Source: Mesostigma viride
Lineage: Eukaryota; Streptophyta; Mesostigmatophyceae; Mesostigmatales; Mesostigmataceae
Assembly: GCA_009746045.1 (NCBI GenBank)
Contig: RPFO01000003.1
Location: forward strand, 482,501 to 546,500
Length of the DNA stretch: 64,000 nucleotides
Direction: 5' to 3'
The translations under genes were made by a program, and so were the position numbers. Positions 10,501-19,329 of this stretch are shown piece after piece (the stretch's first letter is position 1; each line of letters begins with the position of its first letter). The notes beneath the pieces were generated by a model. That model saw nothing but the letters and a program-made list of their open reading frames with translations, ran no database searches and was not told the DNA's origin.

Positions 10501-12977
10501 AGTTAAGCCCCCTTCCAACCCCCCACCCTGCGCCTCACTAACACCCACCCCCATAGTCTGCCTAACAGTACCACCCAACCCCCCCAGGCTTCTCAACTTT
10601 GCTTCGGTCCTGCTTCTTAGCCACCTCCACAACAACCTCCCTATACCCACCCACCCACCCACCCACCCACCCACCCACCCACCCACCCACCCACCCACCC
10701 ACCCACCCACCCACCCACCCGCCCGCCCGCCCGCCCCCGCCCGCCCGCCGCCCGCCCGCCCGCCCGCCCGCCCGCCCGCCCGCCCGCCCGCCGCCCGCCC
10801 GCCCGCCCGCCGCCCGCCCGCCCGCCCGCCCGCCCGCCCGCCCGCCCGCCCGCCCGCCCCCCCGCCCGCCCGCCCGCCCGCCCGCCCTCCCACCCACCCA
10901 CCCACCCACCCACCCACCCACCCACCATCTGCTTCTCGATCTTCTTCAGGTCCTTGTCGGTGAGTGGCTCCTCCAGGTCAAAGTCGTAGTAGAAGCCGCG
11001 CTCGATCCACGGGCCAATGGTCACCTGCGCCTTGGGGTACAGCTTCTGGACCGCCATGGCCATCACGTGCGCGCACTGTTTGGGGGCAGAGTGAACCATG
11101 GGGCATAGGGGGCAGGTGGTCACGTGACGATGCTATACTACAAATCGCCATCGCCATCACGTGCGAGTGCACTGTACAGGCACATGTACAACAGCGATGT
11201 AGCAGTATTTAGAAGTAACACTAGGGGCAGCAGCGGGTGTGTATCATGACATAGTAAGGACTGCCATCGCCACCCCGTGCGCGCACGGCAGGATTTCGCA
11301 CAAGTGATGCCAACAAGTACGGAAACCAAACCATTTGATATGGGGGGTGCCTCCCGAAGCCGTGGGTCTCATATTAGAGCTACCCGCCATAGGCCCTTAG
11401 TGCACCCGACAAGTACGGAAACCAACCCCTTTGATATGGGGGGTGCCTCCCGAAGCCGTGGGTCTCATATTAGAGCTACCCGCCATAGGCCCTTAGTGCA
11501 CCCGACAAGTACGGAAACCAACCCCTTTGATATGGGGGGTGCCTCCCGAAGCCGTAAGTCTCATATTAGAGCTACCCGCCATAGGCCCTTAGTGCACCCG
11601 ACAAGTACGGAAACCAACCCCTTTCGGTGTTGCCTGGCAACGCCGCAGGCAACCGTTACCCAATAGGGATACCCAATAGGGACAGTAACCCAATAGGGAT
11701 ACCAATAGGGACAATTAACCAATAGGGACAGTTACCCGATAGGGAGACCAATAGGGACCATTAACCAACAGGGACAGTTACCCGATAGGGAGACCCATAG
11801 GGACCATTAACCAACAGGGACAGTTACCCGATAGGGATACCACAGACACACGGGGGAGGAGGTCGCGTGATGAGGTCACGAGATATTCTGGACCGCCATC
11901 ACAACCACATGCACGCACTGTTCAATACATGACGATTACCGAAAGGACATGATAGTGGTGCAGGAGTTGTAAGGTAGAGATGAAAGGGGCACAGGAGGCG
12001 GGAGGTTGTGATGAGGCATAGTGTACCGCTGTTGCCATCACACACTGCAGGAAGGGGTGGGGAGGTAGGCACAATCCACACAGGGAGCGAAGAAGACAAA
12101 TGATAAAAAGGTGGGAACACGCGTTGGAACACAATCCTGTTACACGCACGCACTGAGTGGGGCACAGGGGGGGGGGGGGGGGGAAGGAAGCAAGGGCGGC
12201 AAAATGTCTCATGACGGGCCCATGAATGATACTTCATCCAAAATGTACCGATACGTCAATCGTTCCGGACAATTTATGGATGTCTGCATACACTCCACAG
12301 AGAACTGGCACCATAGGAGTCGAAAACAGCGCAGCTATCAAGTGTAGACCAACCACAAATCATCGGGGACTGCGGCACTGTAAAGCTGTTTCGCCCCGCC
12401 CTTCCCGCTTCCCCGATTCATGAGTGTGCATGTGGGGGACCAGCAAAGTAAACGTTTCAGATACAAGACTCAAACCCGTAAATATGAAAACTTGAAAAAT
12501 GATCATATGCTTTCATCCCGACTGTGCAGCTCAGTCTCTAGCTGCCTCTACATGAATACATGATGAAAGCATGATGAAAACATTATGAAAACATGATGAA
12601 AGCATGATGAAAACATGATGAAAACATTATGAAAGCATGATGAAAACATGATGAAAACATGATGAAAACATGATGAAAACATGATGAAAACATGATGAAA
12701 GCATGATGAAAACCACAACTAATATCGCGCACCGTGTGCCGTATGCGCAGCAGCCGCTCGCTGTTCTCGTTCGTTGGCAGGTCCTCGGGGCGGATGGTCA
12801 CCTCCGCGGCCCCGGTCACCGCGTCCGCCTTCTTGTCCGCTGTGTCGGTGGCCTGCGCCGACGCCACCGTGCGCACACCCCGCACATCCGCCCACCGTAC
12901 CCGCCCCGGCGCACCCACCGGCAGGGGCCGGGGGATGCTCGCTGCCCGCAGGGCCCGGGTGACGGGGGAACCACACG
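4512..12977 (-). CDS. Threonyl-tRNA synthetase, organellar type (seven exons visible)
   Basis: The enzyme charges tRNA-Thr with threonine; this form should act in plastids and/or mitochondria. Exons, with matching phases: about 12977-12733, 11075-10926, 9905-9761, 8460-8207, 7043-6666, 6214-5906 and 4973-4512 (stop at 4514-4512). The first visible exon reads like an organelle targeting leader (basic, Ser/Ala-rich, [11 protein letters not shown]) and then [16 protein letters not shown]. Next come the SAD editing/zinc domain ([25 protein letters not shown]), class II motif 1 ([20 protein letters not shown]), the zinc-binding MNCPFH, motif 2 ([20 protein letters not shown]), motif 3 ([15 protein letters not shown]) and the anticodon-binding domain (about 645 codons in all). 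The TGS domain is absent, as in plant organellar ThrRS. There is no ATG in the first exon as drawn, so a further 5' exon or another start is likely. Donors are mostly GTG-type. All introns are repeat-rich. Confidence 0.95.
4961..5852 (-). repeat. Acceptor-side exon-edge array in ThrRS intron 6
   Basis: The last ThrRS exon starts CCCAG|GTGGACTTCAACC on the minus strand. On the plus strand this edge (GGTTGAAGTCCACCTGGG, 4961-4978) recurs near 5040, 5096, 5185, 5274, 5335, 5394, 5551, 5610, 5690, 5762 and 5838, with growing mismatch away from the exon. Two neighbouring units (about 5104-5187 and 5188-5275) are almost identical over about 89 bp; others are 60-160 bp apart. Nearly every copy keeps the AG of the acceptor. 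Confidence 0.85.
6223..6250. repeat. Poly-G/C tract at the acceptor of ThrRS exon 6
   Basis: A run of G on the plus strand, broken only by single C bases, lies about 8 bases upstream of the acceptor at 6215. On the transcribed strand it forms an all-C polypyrimidine tract. Confidence 0.7.
7030..7720 (-). repeat. Acceptor-side exon-edge copies in ThrRS intron 4
   Basis: Exon 5 begins CAG|GAGGATGTGGGC on the minus strand. Plus-strand copies of this edge (CATCCTCCTGCT at 7038) recur as CAAGCCCTCCTG (7098), TAGTCCTCCTGCTTTCATGA (7468), CACGTCCTCCTGGTCATGCA (7550), CACATTCCTCCTG (7617) and CACCCTTCTGCTC (7688). The later copies sit in larger units of roughly 70-80 bp with shared flanks (ATGAATACTAG, GGCAATGCCATAC). 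Confidence 0.65.
8521..8795. repeat. 8-bp minisatellite in ThrRS intron 3
   Basis: Perfect or near-perfect array of AGGAAAAC, more than 30 units, ending in two shortened units. It lies about 60 bases inside intron 3 from the exon 4 acceptor (8461). The long open frames through it on both strands are repeat artefacts. Confidence 0.95.
9057..9735 (-). repeat. Donor-side exon-edge copies in ThrRS intron 3
   Basis: The 3' end of exon 3 plus its donor (plus strand 9757-9830, CACCTATGTGGTAGAGCGTG then ATGGGCTCCTT) is repeated at 9661-9735 with only a few changes over about 70 bp, including the donor. Shorter, more worn copies of CCCACCTATGTG occur at 9058, 9605 and 9640. Confidence 0.8.
9970..10640 (-). 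repeat. Exon-edge copies from both sides in ThrRS intron 2
   Basis: Acceptor side: the start of exon 3 (plus strand TTTTTGCGGATGATGCTCGC, 9886-9905) recurs at about 9977 (TTCTTGCGGATGATGCTTGC), 10110 (CTCTTGATGACGATGCTCGC) and 10303 (TTCTTGCGGATGACGCTTGC). Donor side: the end of exon 2 (CTGCTTCTCGATCTTCTTCA, from 10929) recurs at 10445 (CTGCTTCTCAATCTTCTTCA) and, more worn, near 10586-10620. The copy at 10445 would encode almost the same residues as the real exon end (DLKKIEKQ). Confidence 0.75.
10648..10925 (-). repeat. GGGT/GGGC tetranucleotide array starting at the exon 2 donor
   Basis: On the minus strand intron 2 begins GTGGGTGGGTGGG directly at the donor. It runs through (GGGT)n, a long (GGGC)n core with a few GGC slips, and (GGGT)n again. 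The donor is thus the first unit of the array. The RNA would be G-rich enough to form G-quadruplexes. Confidence 0.95.
11312..11625. repeat. 93-bp tandem repeat, about 3.3 copies
   Basis: Unit begins ACAAGTACGGAAACCAA, then TTTGATATGGGGGGTGCC and ends TAGTGCACCCG. The three full units differ at only a few bases; the fourth is cut at AACCCCTTTCGG. It lies in ThrRS intron 1. Confidence 0.95.
11660..11848. repeat. Imperfect CAATAGGGA-based minisatellite
   Basis: Short units built on CCAATAGGGACAGTTACC and CCGATAGGGA follow each other directly after the 93-bp array. Longer-period copies of about 60 bp appear at the right end. Confidence 0.85.
12559..12715. repeat. CATGATGAAAA minisatellite in ThrRS intron 1
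   Basis: About 14 units of the 11-bp motif CATGATGAAAA/CATGATGAAAG lie within 20 bases of the donor of the first visible ThrRS exon (12732). Confidence 0.9.
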
Positions 12978-13755
12978 CTGCCAGGTGTCTACATAGCTGC
13001 CCGTCCTGTGGTTGTGGATGGTTGATGGTGTTGGCAAGTCATGAGGGGCGAGGGTGGATGGCATTTGGTAGGGCGTGAGAAGAAGAAAAGGAACAAGTGC
13101 GCACGTCTGAAAACGAACAGGGGAGGGGGAGAGGGGAAGGGGGGAAATGGGGGATGGAGGGGAGTGGGACGAGGGCAATGCTACATATGCGTTATTGAAA
13201 ATGGTTACTGGCATCAACCCAAAGTCCGGAAAGATCAACCCAAACTCAGATTGACAAACATTTGAAAGTTCTGGACAACTGGTAGAGACGCTCAGGGTTC
13301 ATGATTGCCTGCACTGCAAAGCCCCGTGCCTCCTCACTCCACAGCCAGAGATGAGCTTTGATGGGCATTGTGAACTCTTAGTTTTATTGCTACTGTGTGA
13401 CAATTTTTTGTACAATACCTCTGGAATAATATAAACAATTACCACTGACAGGTTGACTAGAGGTTCTACTGCCAATTCCAAACACGGGGCGTACGGATTC
13501 CTTAGTGTTGCAAGTTTCTGCGTTATGCAGCAAAATGTGCATTTGCAACATCCCGAAACCCCTGATCAAACGCCACAAAGAAAAAAAATGTTGTGGTGCC
13601 TTTCAAAAGATATTTAATGTGAGCAAGTCTTAACCTGCCCCTGGACACGCAAGCAACAGAAATATGCCCGTCCTTGGCTTTCATTAAAACGCAATGAGCA
13701 TAACAACAGGGCGCCTGTCATGGTACCCAGACAAATGAAGACGAGCGAAGATGTC
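12978..13755. other. No convincing gene; ThrRS upstream region
   Basis: This should hold the missing 5' end or promoter of the ThrRS gene on the minus strand. 13100-13180 is purine-rich (GGGGAGGGG-type). I could not find a second targeting exon with a convincing start. Confidence 0.4.
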
Positions 13756-14206
13756 TCAAGAATTCAACCTATCTTTGAAAGTCTGCATCAAGTAATTGTA
13801 ACTGGCAAACGGCCTGGCAAAATTCTTGCCGAAGCAGCAAGATAAATGATGTGAAGGCATGCTTTAGCGTTGACATTGGAATTCACCAAAGGCAATTGGG
13901 ATGACACTGTGCATATTGTGATCTTACAGCGATGGCACACTGAAATCCTCACTATCGAATCCAATAGTCGTCAGTTACCACAGATTTTATCGTCGTCATC
14001 TGCGCAGAAAGCACCAATTGCCATTTAGGCCTCGTATCAGTTAGCCGTGGTGCAAATTGTTTTCATGCCATGCCATTCAAATTTATGGCAGAAGATATTA
14101 CAAGTAAGCTTGCATCGTCGGGGATTCATGGGCACATTCTACGCAGCCACAGTACCTGAAGCGTAGGCGCTGGAGCGACAGGCTTGCCTGACTGCGCAAC
14201 AGCCAT
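13756..14206 (-). CDS. Possible small three-exon gene (about 46 aa), function unknown
   Basis: Three short minus-strand pieces join in phase: 14206-14156 (ATG in ACCATGG context; MAVAQSGKPVAPAPTLQ, then GTACTG donor), 13999-13979 (CTGCGCAG acceptor, MTTIKSV, GTAACT donor) and 13824-13756 (GGCAAG acceptor, NFARPFASYNYLMQTFKDRL, two more residues, TGA). All exons are multiples of three with GT and AG borders. I do not recognise the protein. The small size and basic/aromatic end would suit a minor subunit of an organelle complex, but that is a guess. The 21-base middle exon is the weakest part. A second ATG-led stretch upstream (14574-14390) could be a 5' exon or unrelated. Confidence 0.3.
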
Positions 14207-14749
14207 GGTTGGCTTTAGTCCAGTGAGCCATCTGCACATCACAAGCAAAACTACAAGCGCATATGAATAAGAACACTACAGAGCTCGCACAGTTTATTTT
14301 GAACCTTCCAATTCCTTAATCCGTAAATTTGGAGGGTTACACAACGGCGCATGCAACCTGCCTTACAAGTTACTATTTTATCGAACTACCAGGATACATG
14401 CAAATCATGACATCTCAGACGAGTTAGTACCAAGAGAAATTTCACGCACCGCGATGTATAAAGACCTTTTGAAGACAAAGACCGCCTCGCACCAGCAAGC
14501 ATGTTTCCTCGCAGCAGAAACGCGGCTTCAGAATCCACAGTCTGCACCGCACTGGATAATTGAGCTACCTGCATTTACTAAATATTCGCAACGACTTGCG
14601 CCGCCGTTGAACAAAAAAAGATAAAATAATCCTTTAAATAGGCAATCCGTTGCTCAGCCGAGCTATTCCAGATCGGCCCGCATGTAGACACAGGTACGTG
14701 TGGGTAATGCCTCGGGCTCCGGCCCAAATCGAGGCAAATAGCCGACTAT

Positions 14750-14827
14750 GGCGTCTGCCCGTGGGGATAAAGGTAAACAACAGCAGCGTGGCAGCTGGGA
14801 AAGGGGGAAGTGGACTTGGGGCGGTTG
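14750..14827 (+). CDS. Possible gene start (short ATG-led frame)
   Basis: ATGGCGTCTGCCCGTGGGG opens a short Arg/Gln/Gly/Trp-rich frame that stops at the TGA ending at 14827. It contains a GTAAAC donor-like site after 25 bases. It could be the first exon of a plus-strand gene broken by the insertions downstream, or chance. Confidence 0.15.
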
Positions 14828-14884
14828 AATGTTAGTGTGGGTGGTTCCGCTTACAGCACGGTTGAATGTCACTGCACGCTAAAA

Positions 14885-15050
14885 TCAGTTCTACCTTGCT
14901 CTACAGTTGTTGTTGTTGTGTGGGTGGTTCCGCTTACAGCACAGTTGTTGTTGTTGTTGTTGCCCACGCTCTACAGTAGTAGTAGTAGTAGTAGTGGTTG
15001 TTTTTGTGGACCACGCGCTTGTTGTTGTTGTTGCGAACGACTAGATGACT
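14885..15050. repeat. GTT and AGT trinucleotide tracts
   Basis: Several (GTT)n runs, an (AGT)n run near 14985 and the phrase TGTGTGGGTGGTTCCGC between them. The same phrase next to (GTT)n occurs, reverse-complemented, at about 63030-63060. Confidence 0.85.
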
Positions 15051-15144
15051 AGACCTACTACCGGTAGTTGAGTGTAGTTGGGATAGGCATTGGTACTTGC
15101 GGTGGGCGTCGGTACTGTATGGCGGGGAATCTCTGCCGGAAGGA

Positions 15145-15935
15145 ATTTTCAATGGCCTGGATATAGTTGGATTAAACTTATCACCGTGGCGGTCGATCAC
15201 CCTTTGGTGGACCGCAGAGCGACCGACATTCAACATCTTTTACTGCACAGAGCCATCGGGGTAAACGCGACCCTCAGCAGCCGGTTTCACCACGATGCGA
15301 CATGCCTGTGCACCTTCCCTTCGGAAACAATTGAGCACCGCTTTCTCTACTGCCAAGTGAGCGGGGTGTGGCAATGGTTGTTTATGAACGTATGGTCCGC
15401 ATGGACCGCGCTACCACATTCCACACTAACGCTATCCGTGCGTTGTATCATATTCGGTATGGCGGGGACCCCCGGGGAGGAGCTATCCGACAGTCAACTA
15501 GCCTGGGTATGGCTCCGAACTAATATGCTATACGCGATCTGGACTATCCGGAACGAGACGGTTTTCAAAGTGCGGCACGAATACCAAAGCCGCCGTGGTG
15601 AGGCGGTTTATCTTTCTCTGGAACTCAGCAATGCGTCGCGCTTGGCTCTTGGCGCAAGAACAATACAAGGTGTGGGACCCCGGGCCCAACAATGACAAGC
15701 CCAGCCCCTTGGAGCTCTTCCATGCTCTCCTGGGACGCAACAGGGTGTTTACTTGCATTCCTCACGGTGACCTTACGCGCGTCACTTGGCTCCCCTGGTC
15801 ACACAATGCTCCCGCTTTCTAAACCTTTCACCTATCACACTCAGTACCCTCAGAGGGTAACCAGATGGTCGATACGTGGTACCTCTTCACCTAATGATAT
15901 TCCTATTGGTTAATAAAAATACCCATTTACCCGGA
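15145..15935 (+). mobile_element. LINE-F fragment with zinc-binding RT domain
   Basis: The plus strand encodes a piece like the zf-RVT domain found at the C-terminus of plant-type non-LTR elements: CLCTFPSETIEHRFLYC, then VWQWLF and a W-rich stretch (LAWVWLRTNMLYAIWTIRN). A frame change near 15600 moves the end into another frame. The element is flanked by the 17-bp direct repeat AATCTCTGCCGGAAGGA at 15128-15144 and 15936-15952, a target-site duplication. The 3' end is TAATAAAAATACCCATTTAC. It is 5'-truncated: no RT palm motifs are present. Confidence 0.8.
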
Positions 15936-16079
15936 AATCTCTGCCGGAAGGATCCTGTTGATGTGGTGACTGCTGTCTGCTGCCCTTGGGCGGCGTGGGA
16001 AACAACAACAACAACAACTGATGTAGTCGGCTGACGGACTGGGAGTAACGGTGGCAGAGACGCGGGGCCGGAGCCCGAG

Positions 16080-16205
16080 GGAAGGTGGGGGGTGGGTGGG
16101 TGGGGTGGGTGGGGGGGTGGGGGGCGGTGATCAGTGGGGGGGGCGGGTAGTCACGGCGCTTAGGTTGGGTGGGAGGGGGGCTGGGGTCAGGGGAGGAGGG
16201 GGGAC
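16080..16205. repeat. G-rich GGGGT tract
   Basis: Repeated GTGGGTGGGG/GGGGGG runs on the plus strand form many potential four-G-tract groups. Confidence 0.75.
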
Positions 16206-16311
16206 ATCCCCCCCTAAAATCGTACCGGCATGAGCGTACCGACTCCAGAGTTTGGCCTACCGCGCCGCCCGGCGCCAGCCAAAGTGGAAAATGGTGGAGT
16301 GCACTCTGTCA

Positions 16312-16449
16312 GTTTCCGGGTAAATGGGTATTTTTATTAACCAATAGGAATATCATTAGGTTAAGAGGTACCACGTATCGACCAGCTGGTTACCCACTGA
16401 GGGTAGTGTGATAGGTGAAAGGTTTAGAAAGGAGCATTATGTGACCAGG
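16312..16449 (-). mobile_element. LINE-F 3' tail, antisense, 5'-truncated
   Basis: This is the reverse complement of the last about 130 bp of the element at 15145-15935 (CCGGGTAAATGGGTATTTTT at its left end). The 13-bp direct repeat GTGCACTCTGTCA at 16299-16311 and 16450-16462 marks an independent insertion. With the first copy it makes an inverted repeat with a loop of about 370 bp. Confidence 0.85.
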
Positions 16450-16462
16450 GTGCACTCTGTCA

Positions 16463-17317
16463 TATGTGACCAGTGCACTCTGTCAGTCAAAAGGCTGTCA
16501 GTCAAAAGGCTGCGCCGGATCGACTTGGGAGTGTGCTACGTGCTACGTGGCTTGTACGACACGTGGCACTTTCTTTAGAATCTCTTAGTAGAAGCTCTTA
16601 GTAAGCGATATTATTAGCATATTCTCCAAGTAGAAGAATATTAATGATTTTGTACTGCAGTGCTCCGGCGTGACGCCCATGCTCGCGCAAAAATGCGGGA
16701 AGCTGTCGCAGGAATAATTCTGTCAGACTAGCCTCAGACCAGCTGACAATCTTAACCTCTAGAGAGCTAGAGAGCATCACTGCGCCAGTCGTCACTCGTC
16801 ATTCGTCAGTCGTCACTCGTCACTCGTCAGTCGTCACTCAGTCGGATAGGCTTGTGACTCAGGTGAGTCATGTCCAGGATTCGCGTGATAGAACAGGGAT
16901 GGAGGCATAACTTTGCCCAGGCTTTGCCGAGAGTTGCTTTTGTTCATACGTTCGTACACCCGCCCATTCGCCACTTGTCTCAATCTAAGGGAAGTTAGCC
17001 CGTGGAACAGCGGCAGCAGACGACGTCATCATCCTCCGTGGATTTTACTTCTGACAAAACCCATTCTTTTGACGTGACGCAGCAAGCGTGTCGGCAAGAT
17101 CGATCCCGGCAGCGCACACCAATTCCGGCACCATGTCTGCGTCATCGCCTTGCGTCATCACGAGATTAGGTGCACTGGGCGGGGCTTATAAGCAAGGCAA
17201 GGTTTCCAATTTCTTTTCAAGCGAGGTGATTCCGAACTCCCAGTACCGGTCGATCAAGCCGACCATTTCCCCCGGTTGTCTGCGGGCTACTTTTTCCTTA
17301 ATTTCTACCTTGCTACC
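16463..17317. other. Upstream region of the first B12D-like gene
   Basis: 16780-16850 carries a short repeat of GTCACTCGTCA/GTCAGTCGTCA. The remainder shows no open frame of interest. Promoter and 5' UTR of the gene at 17318 should lie here. Confidence 0.4.
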
Positions 17318-17756
17318 ATGGCTGCCAAGCATTTCATGAAGCATTACTTCAGGCCAGAGGTTGTGCCCGTGTGCGCAGCTGTCACGGCTGGCTGCACTTT
17401 TATGGTGTACTCCGGCTGGCGTGCCCTGTGGTCAAACCCGGATGTCCGGTAAGGATGGCCTTTTGATTAAATGCGATTGGGCGGGTTTATTGATCGTAGA
17501 TCATGTCGAAGACCGTTCTATTTTCTAATGGGACGATCGGCTTACGGATACTGAACGATCGCATCTGGTGTGGCGTTATGTGCTTTGCAGGCCATTCAAG
17601 TTTGACCGCGAGGAAGAGTATCCGACCAACATCGAAAAAGGTGTCCTTTATCGCCGCCAGCACAACATCCGTAATACGGCCGAGCATTCTTCCCCCATGA
17701 TTTTCGACAAGGTTAACACCGCGTTGACTGGACAGAATCCCATTAAGCCTCAGTAA
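17318..17756 (+). CDS. B12D/MLRQ (NDUFA4-like) family protein, paralog 1
   Basis: Two exons, 17318-17448 and 17591-17756, join in phase across a GTAAGG...TTTGCAG intron to give 98 residues. The N-terminus (MAAKHFMKHYFRPEVVPVCA, a hydrophobic segment AAVTAGCTFMVYSG, then WSNPDVR) is the B12D/MLRQ pattern: PE(V/I) before a single membrane helix and NP-(D/E)-V-R after it. Family members are small mitochondrial inner-membrane proteins tied to respiratory complexes I/IV; plant B12D members respond to stress and iron. The C-terminal half (FDREEEYP to LTGQNPIKPQ) is an extended polar tail. The ATG is in ACCATGG context. A TGTAA motif lies at 18117-18121. Its nearest relative is the gene at 29592-30036. 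Confidence 0.88.
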
Positions 17757-17774
17757 GAAAAACAGCTAAAGCTG

Positions 17775-18072
17775 GGATGATTTGCTTCCTGGTCATCGAT
17801 CGCTCCTGCCCGGTGAACAATGAACAGCTCCCTGGGATGATTTGCTTCCTGGTCATCGATCGCTCCTGCCCGGTGAACAATGAACAGCTCCCTGGGATGA
17901 TTTGCTTCCTGGTCATCGATCGCTCCTGCCCGGTGAACAATGAACAGCTCCCTGGGATGATTTGCTTCCTGGTCATCGATCGCTCCTGCCCGGTGAACAA
18001 TGAACAGCTCCCTGGGATGATTTGCTTCCTGGTCATCGATCGCTCCTGCCCGGTGAACAATGAACAGCTCCC
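17775..18072. repeat. 60-bp tandem repeat, five copies, in the 3' UTR of B12D paralog 1
   Basis: The unit CTGGGATGATTTGCTTCCTG...GAACAATGAACAGCTCC repeats five times with no visible differences beyond the outer edges. The array starts about 20 bases after the stop codon and ends before the TGTAA motif. The paralogous 3' UTR at 30055-30097 holds only a single diverged copy of part of the unit. Open frames on both strands are by-products of the 60-bp (20-codon) period. Confidence 0.97.
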
Positions 18073-18121
18073 GCGGACGTCAGCAGAACGATCAGGGCCA
18101 AAGCGTGTGTACACCTTGTAA

Positions 18122-19329
18122 ATATTTGTTTGGTGTACTGCATAACTAAGCCTGGCGGTGCCTTGTAGCAAAGTTCTGCTCATCGCTGCTTTATTGTAGC
18201 TGCGATGCTCTTGTGTTTTCGCAATATGCCTAGGAAGCACGAGATGGGTCACCTGGGCATTCATGCCAGTGTTGTTGAGGTAACAGCAAGAAGGGCAGCT
18301 ATATAAAAGTCCTGCGCCCTGGGCATCAGAGATGCCCCATGTTCGCTTACTTAAACTCTCGTGTACTGCTCCATTGGAGCTTAGGTCCACGTCCTGTGGC
18401 GATGTTTAATTTTTGCTGCGCAATTGCTCATCATAAGACTTGAAGATGGAAATTCATGTGCTAGCATGCTGCCTGTGTAAGGCAAAGGGTGCATGCTAGA
18501 TGTCCTGCCTTATTTATTTATACACTATTCATCAGTAATTTATATCAATGACACAGAACGATAAATCCGCTCCATTCGAAGCTGTTGATTTTCTTGTGTC
18601 AAGAAGCATGGATTGTAAGTAAGTGCGTGAACATGCACTGAAGGCATGCCGTGGAGTACCCGATGAGGTACTTTTCTATGCGGATTAATTACTTAAAACT
18701 CGTGCTCCCGTTGGGGAGTCACGGAGCACTGGAGTGCTTTTAACCCCTGTGTATCAAGGAGACAACCAGCACAGGCCAGAAATGCACAACAGGGAAAGGG
18801 GCAGAGTCCCCCCTTTCCTTCATGCCACAGCAGCAATCGGATCATACGTTATGATGGCCTGTAGGTACCCCCCCCCCCCCTGCCAGGGAGGGTGATGCGT
18901 AATCATGTGTGCAGTCAGTGTCAGTGCAGACATCTAGTCTCAGGCTCGACTCACATGAGGCTTGGTGAACTGCACGACGGTGAACTGGGTCGACGGCCGG
19001 GTCGTTGGTCCGTAGAAGCACTGGCCCTTCACTTCGAGTTCACTGAATCACATGGGCGCAAGGGTCGCAACGATGTAATGAATTGCTCGCTAGTGAAGTG
19101 GCTCTGGAGGCGCGGGAAGTCAGCCCAGATTTCGCGGGAAGGGCGCAAACGTCAAGCAAGTGCATTCAGGCATGCTGGCTAACATGCACGTCTTGTCCAG
19201 ATTTGTTTAAACTTTTGTGTAATTATTTTTCTAATGAGATTAGCATAGTACTCCGTGGCATGCCTTTGCGCATGACACGCAAGTACTTACTTACTTGTGT
19301 ACCCATCCATCCATCCAGGGAGACAGAAT
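18122..19329. other. Duplicated 3' flank and retroelement tails
   Basis: 18122-18520 matches 30140-30565 downstream of paralog 2 (for example AAGCCTGGCGGT and TGTCCTGCCTTATTTATTTA). 18688-18760 is a LINE-B-type tail (CTCGTGCTCCCGTTGGGGAG). 19205-19292 is the LINE-E-type tail also seen at 3588-3672. No gene is seen. Confidence 0.6.

Larger units (their letters stand above)
11135..12047 (-). repeat. Acceptor-side exon-edge copies in ThrRS intron 1
   Basis: The start of exon 2 (plus strand GGACCGCCATGGCCATCACG, then TGCGCGCACTG, 11048-11078) recurs near 11145 (TCGCCATCGCCATCACGTGC), 11262 (GGACTGCCATCGCCACCCCG), 11889 (TGGACCGCCATCACAACCAC) and 12026 (CGCTGTTGCCATCACACACT). A 93-bp array and a GGGA-type repeat lie between the inner and outer copies. 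Confidence 0.75.

Noticed and set aside
10462-11108. Long Gly/Ala/Val-rich and Pro-rich frames
   Set aside because: Frames through the GGGT/GGGC array at a ThrRS intron donor; only the exon-derived ends are coding.
17743-18390. 215-codon minus-strand and 114-codon plus-strand frames with 20-residue repeats
   Set aside because: Both arise from the 60-bp array, whose period is a multiple of three; the region is the 3' UTR of the B12D gene.
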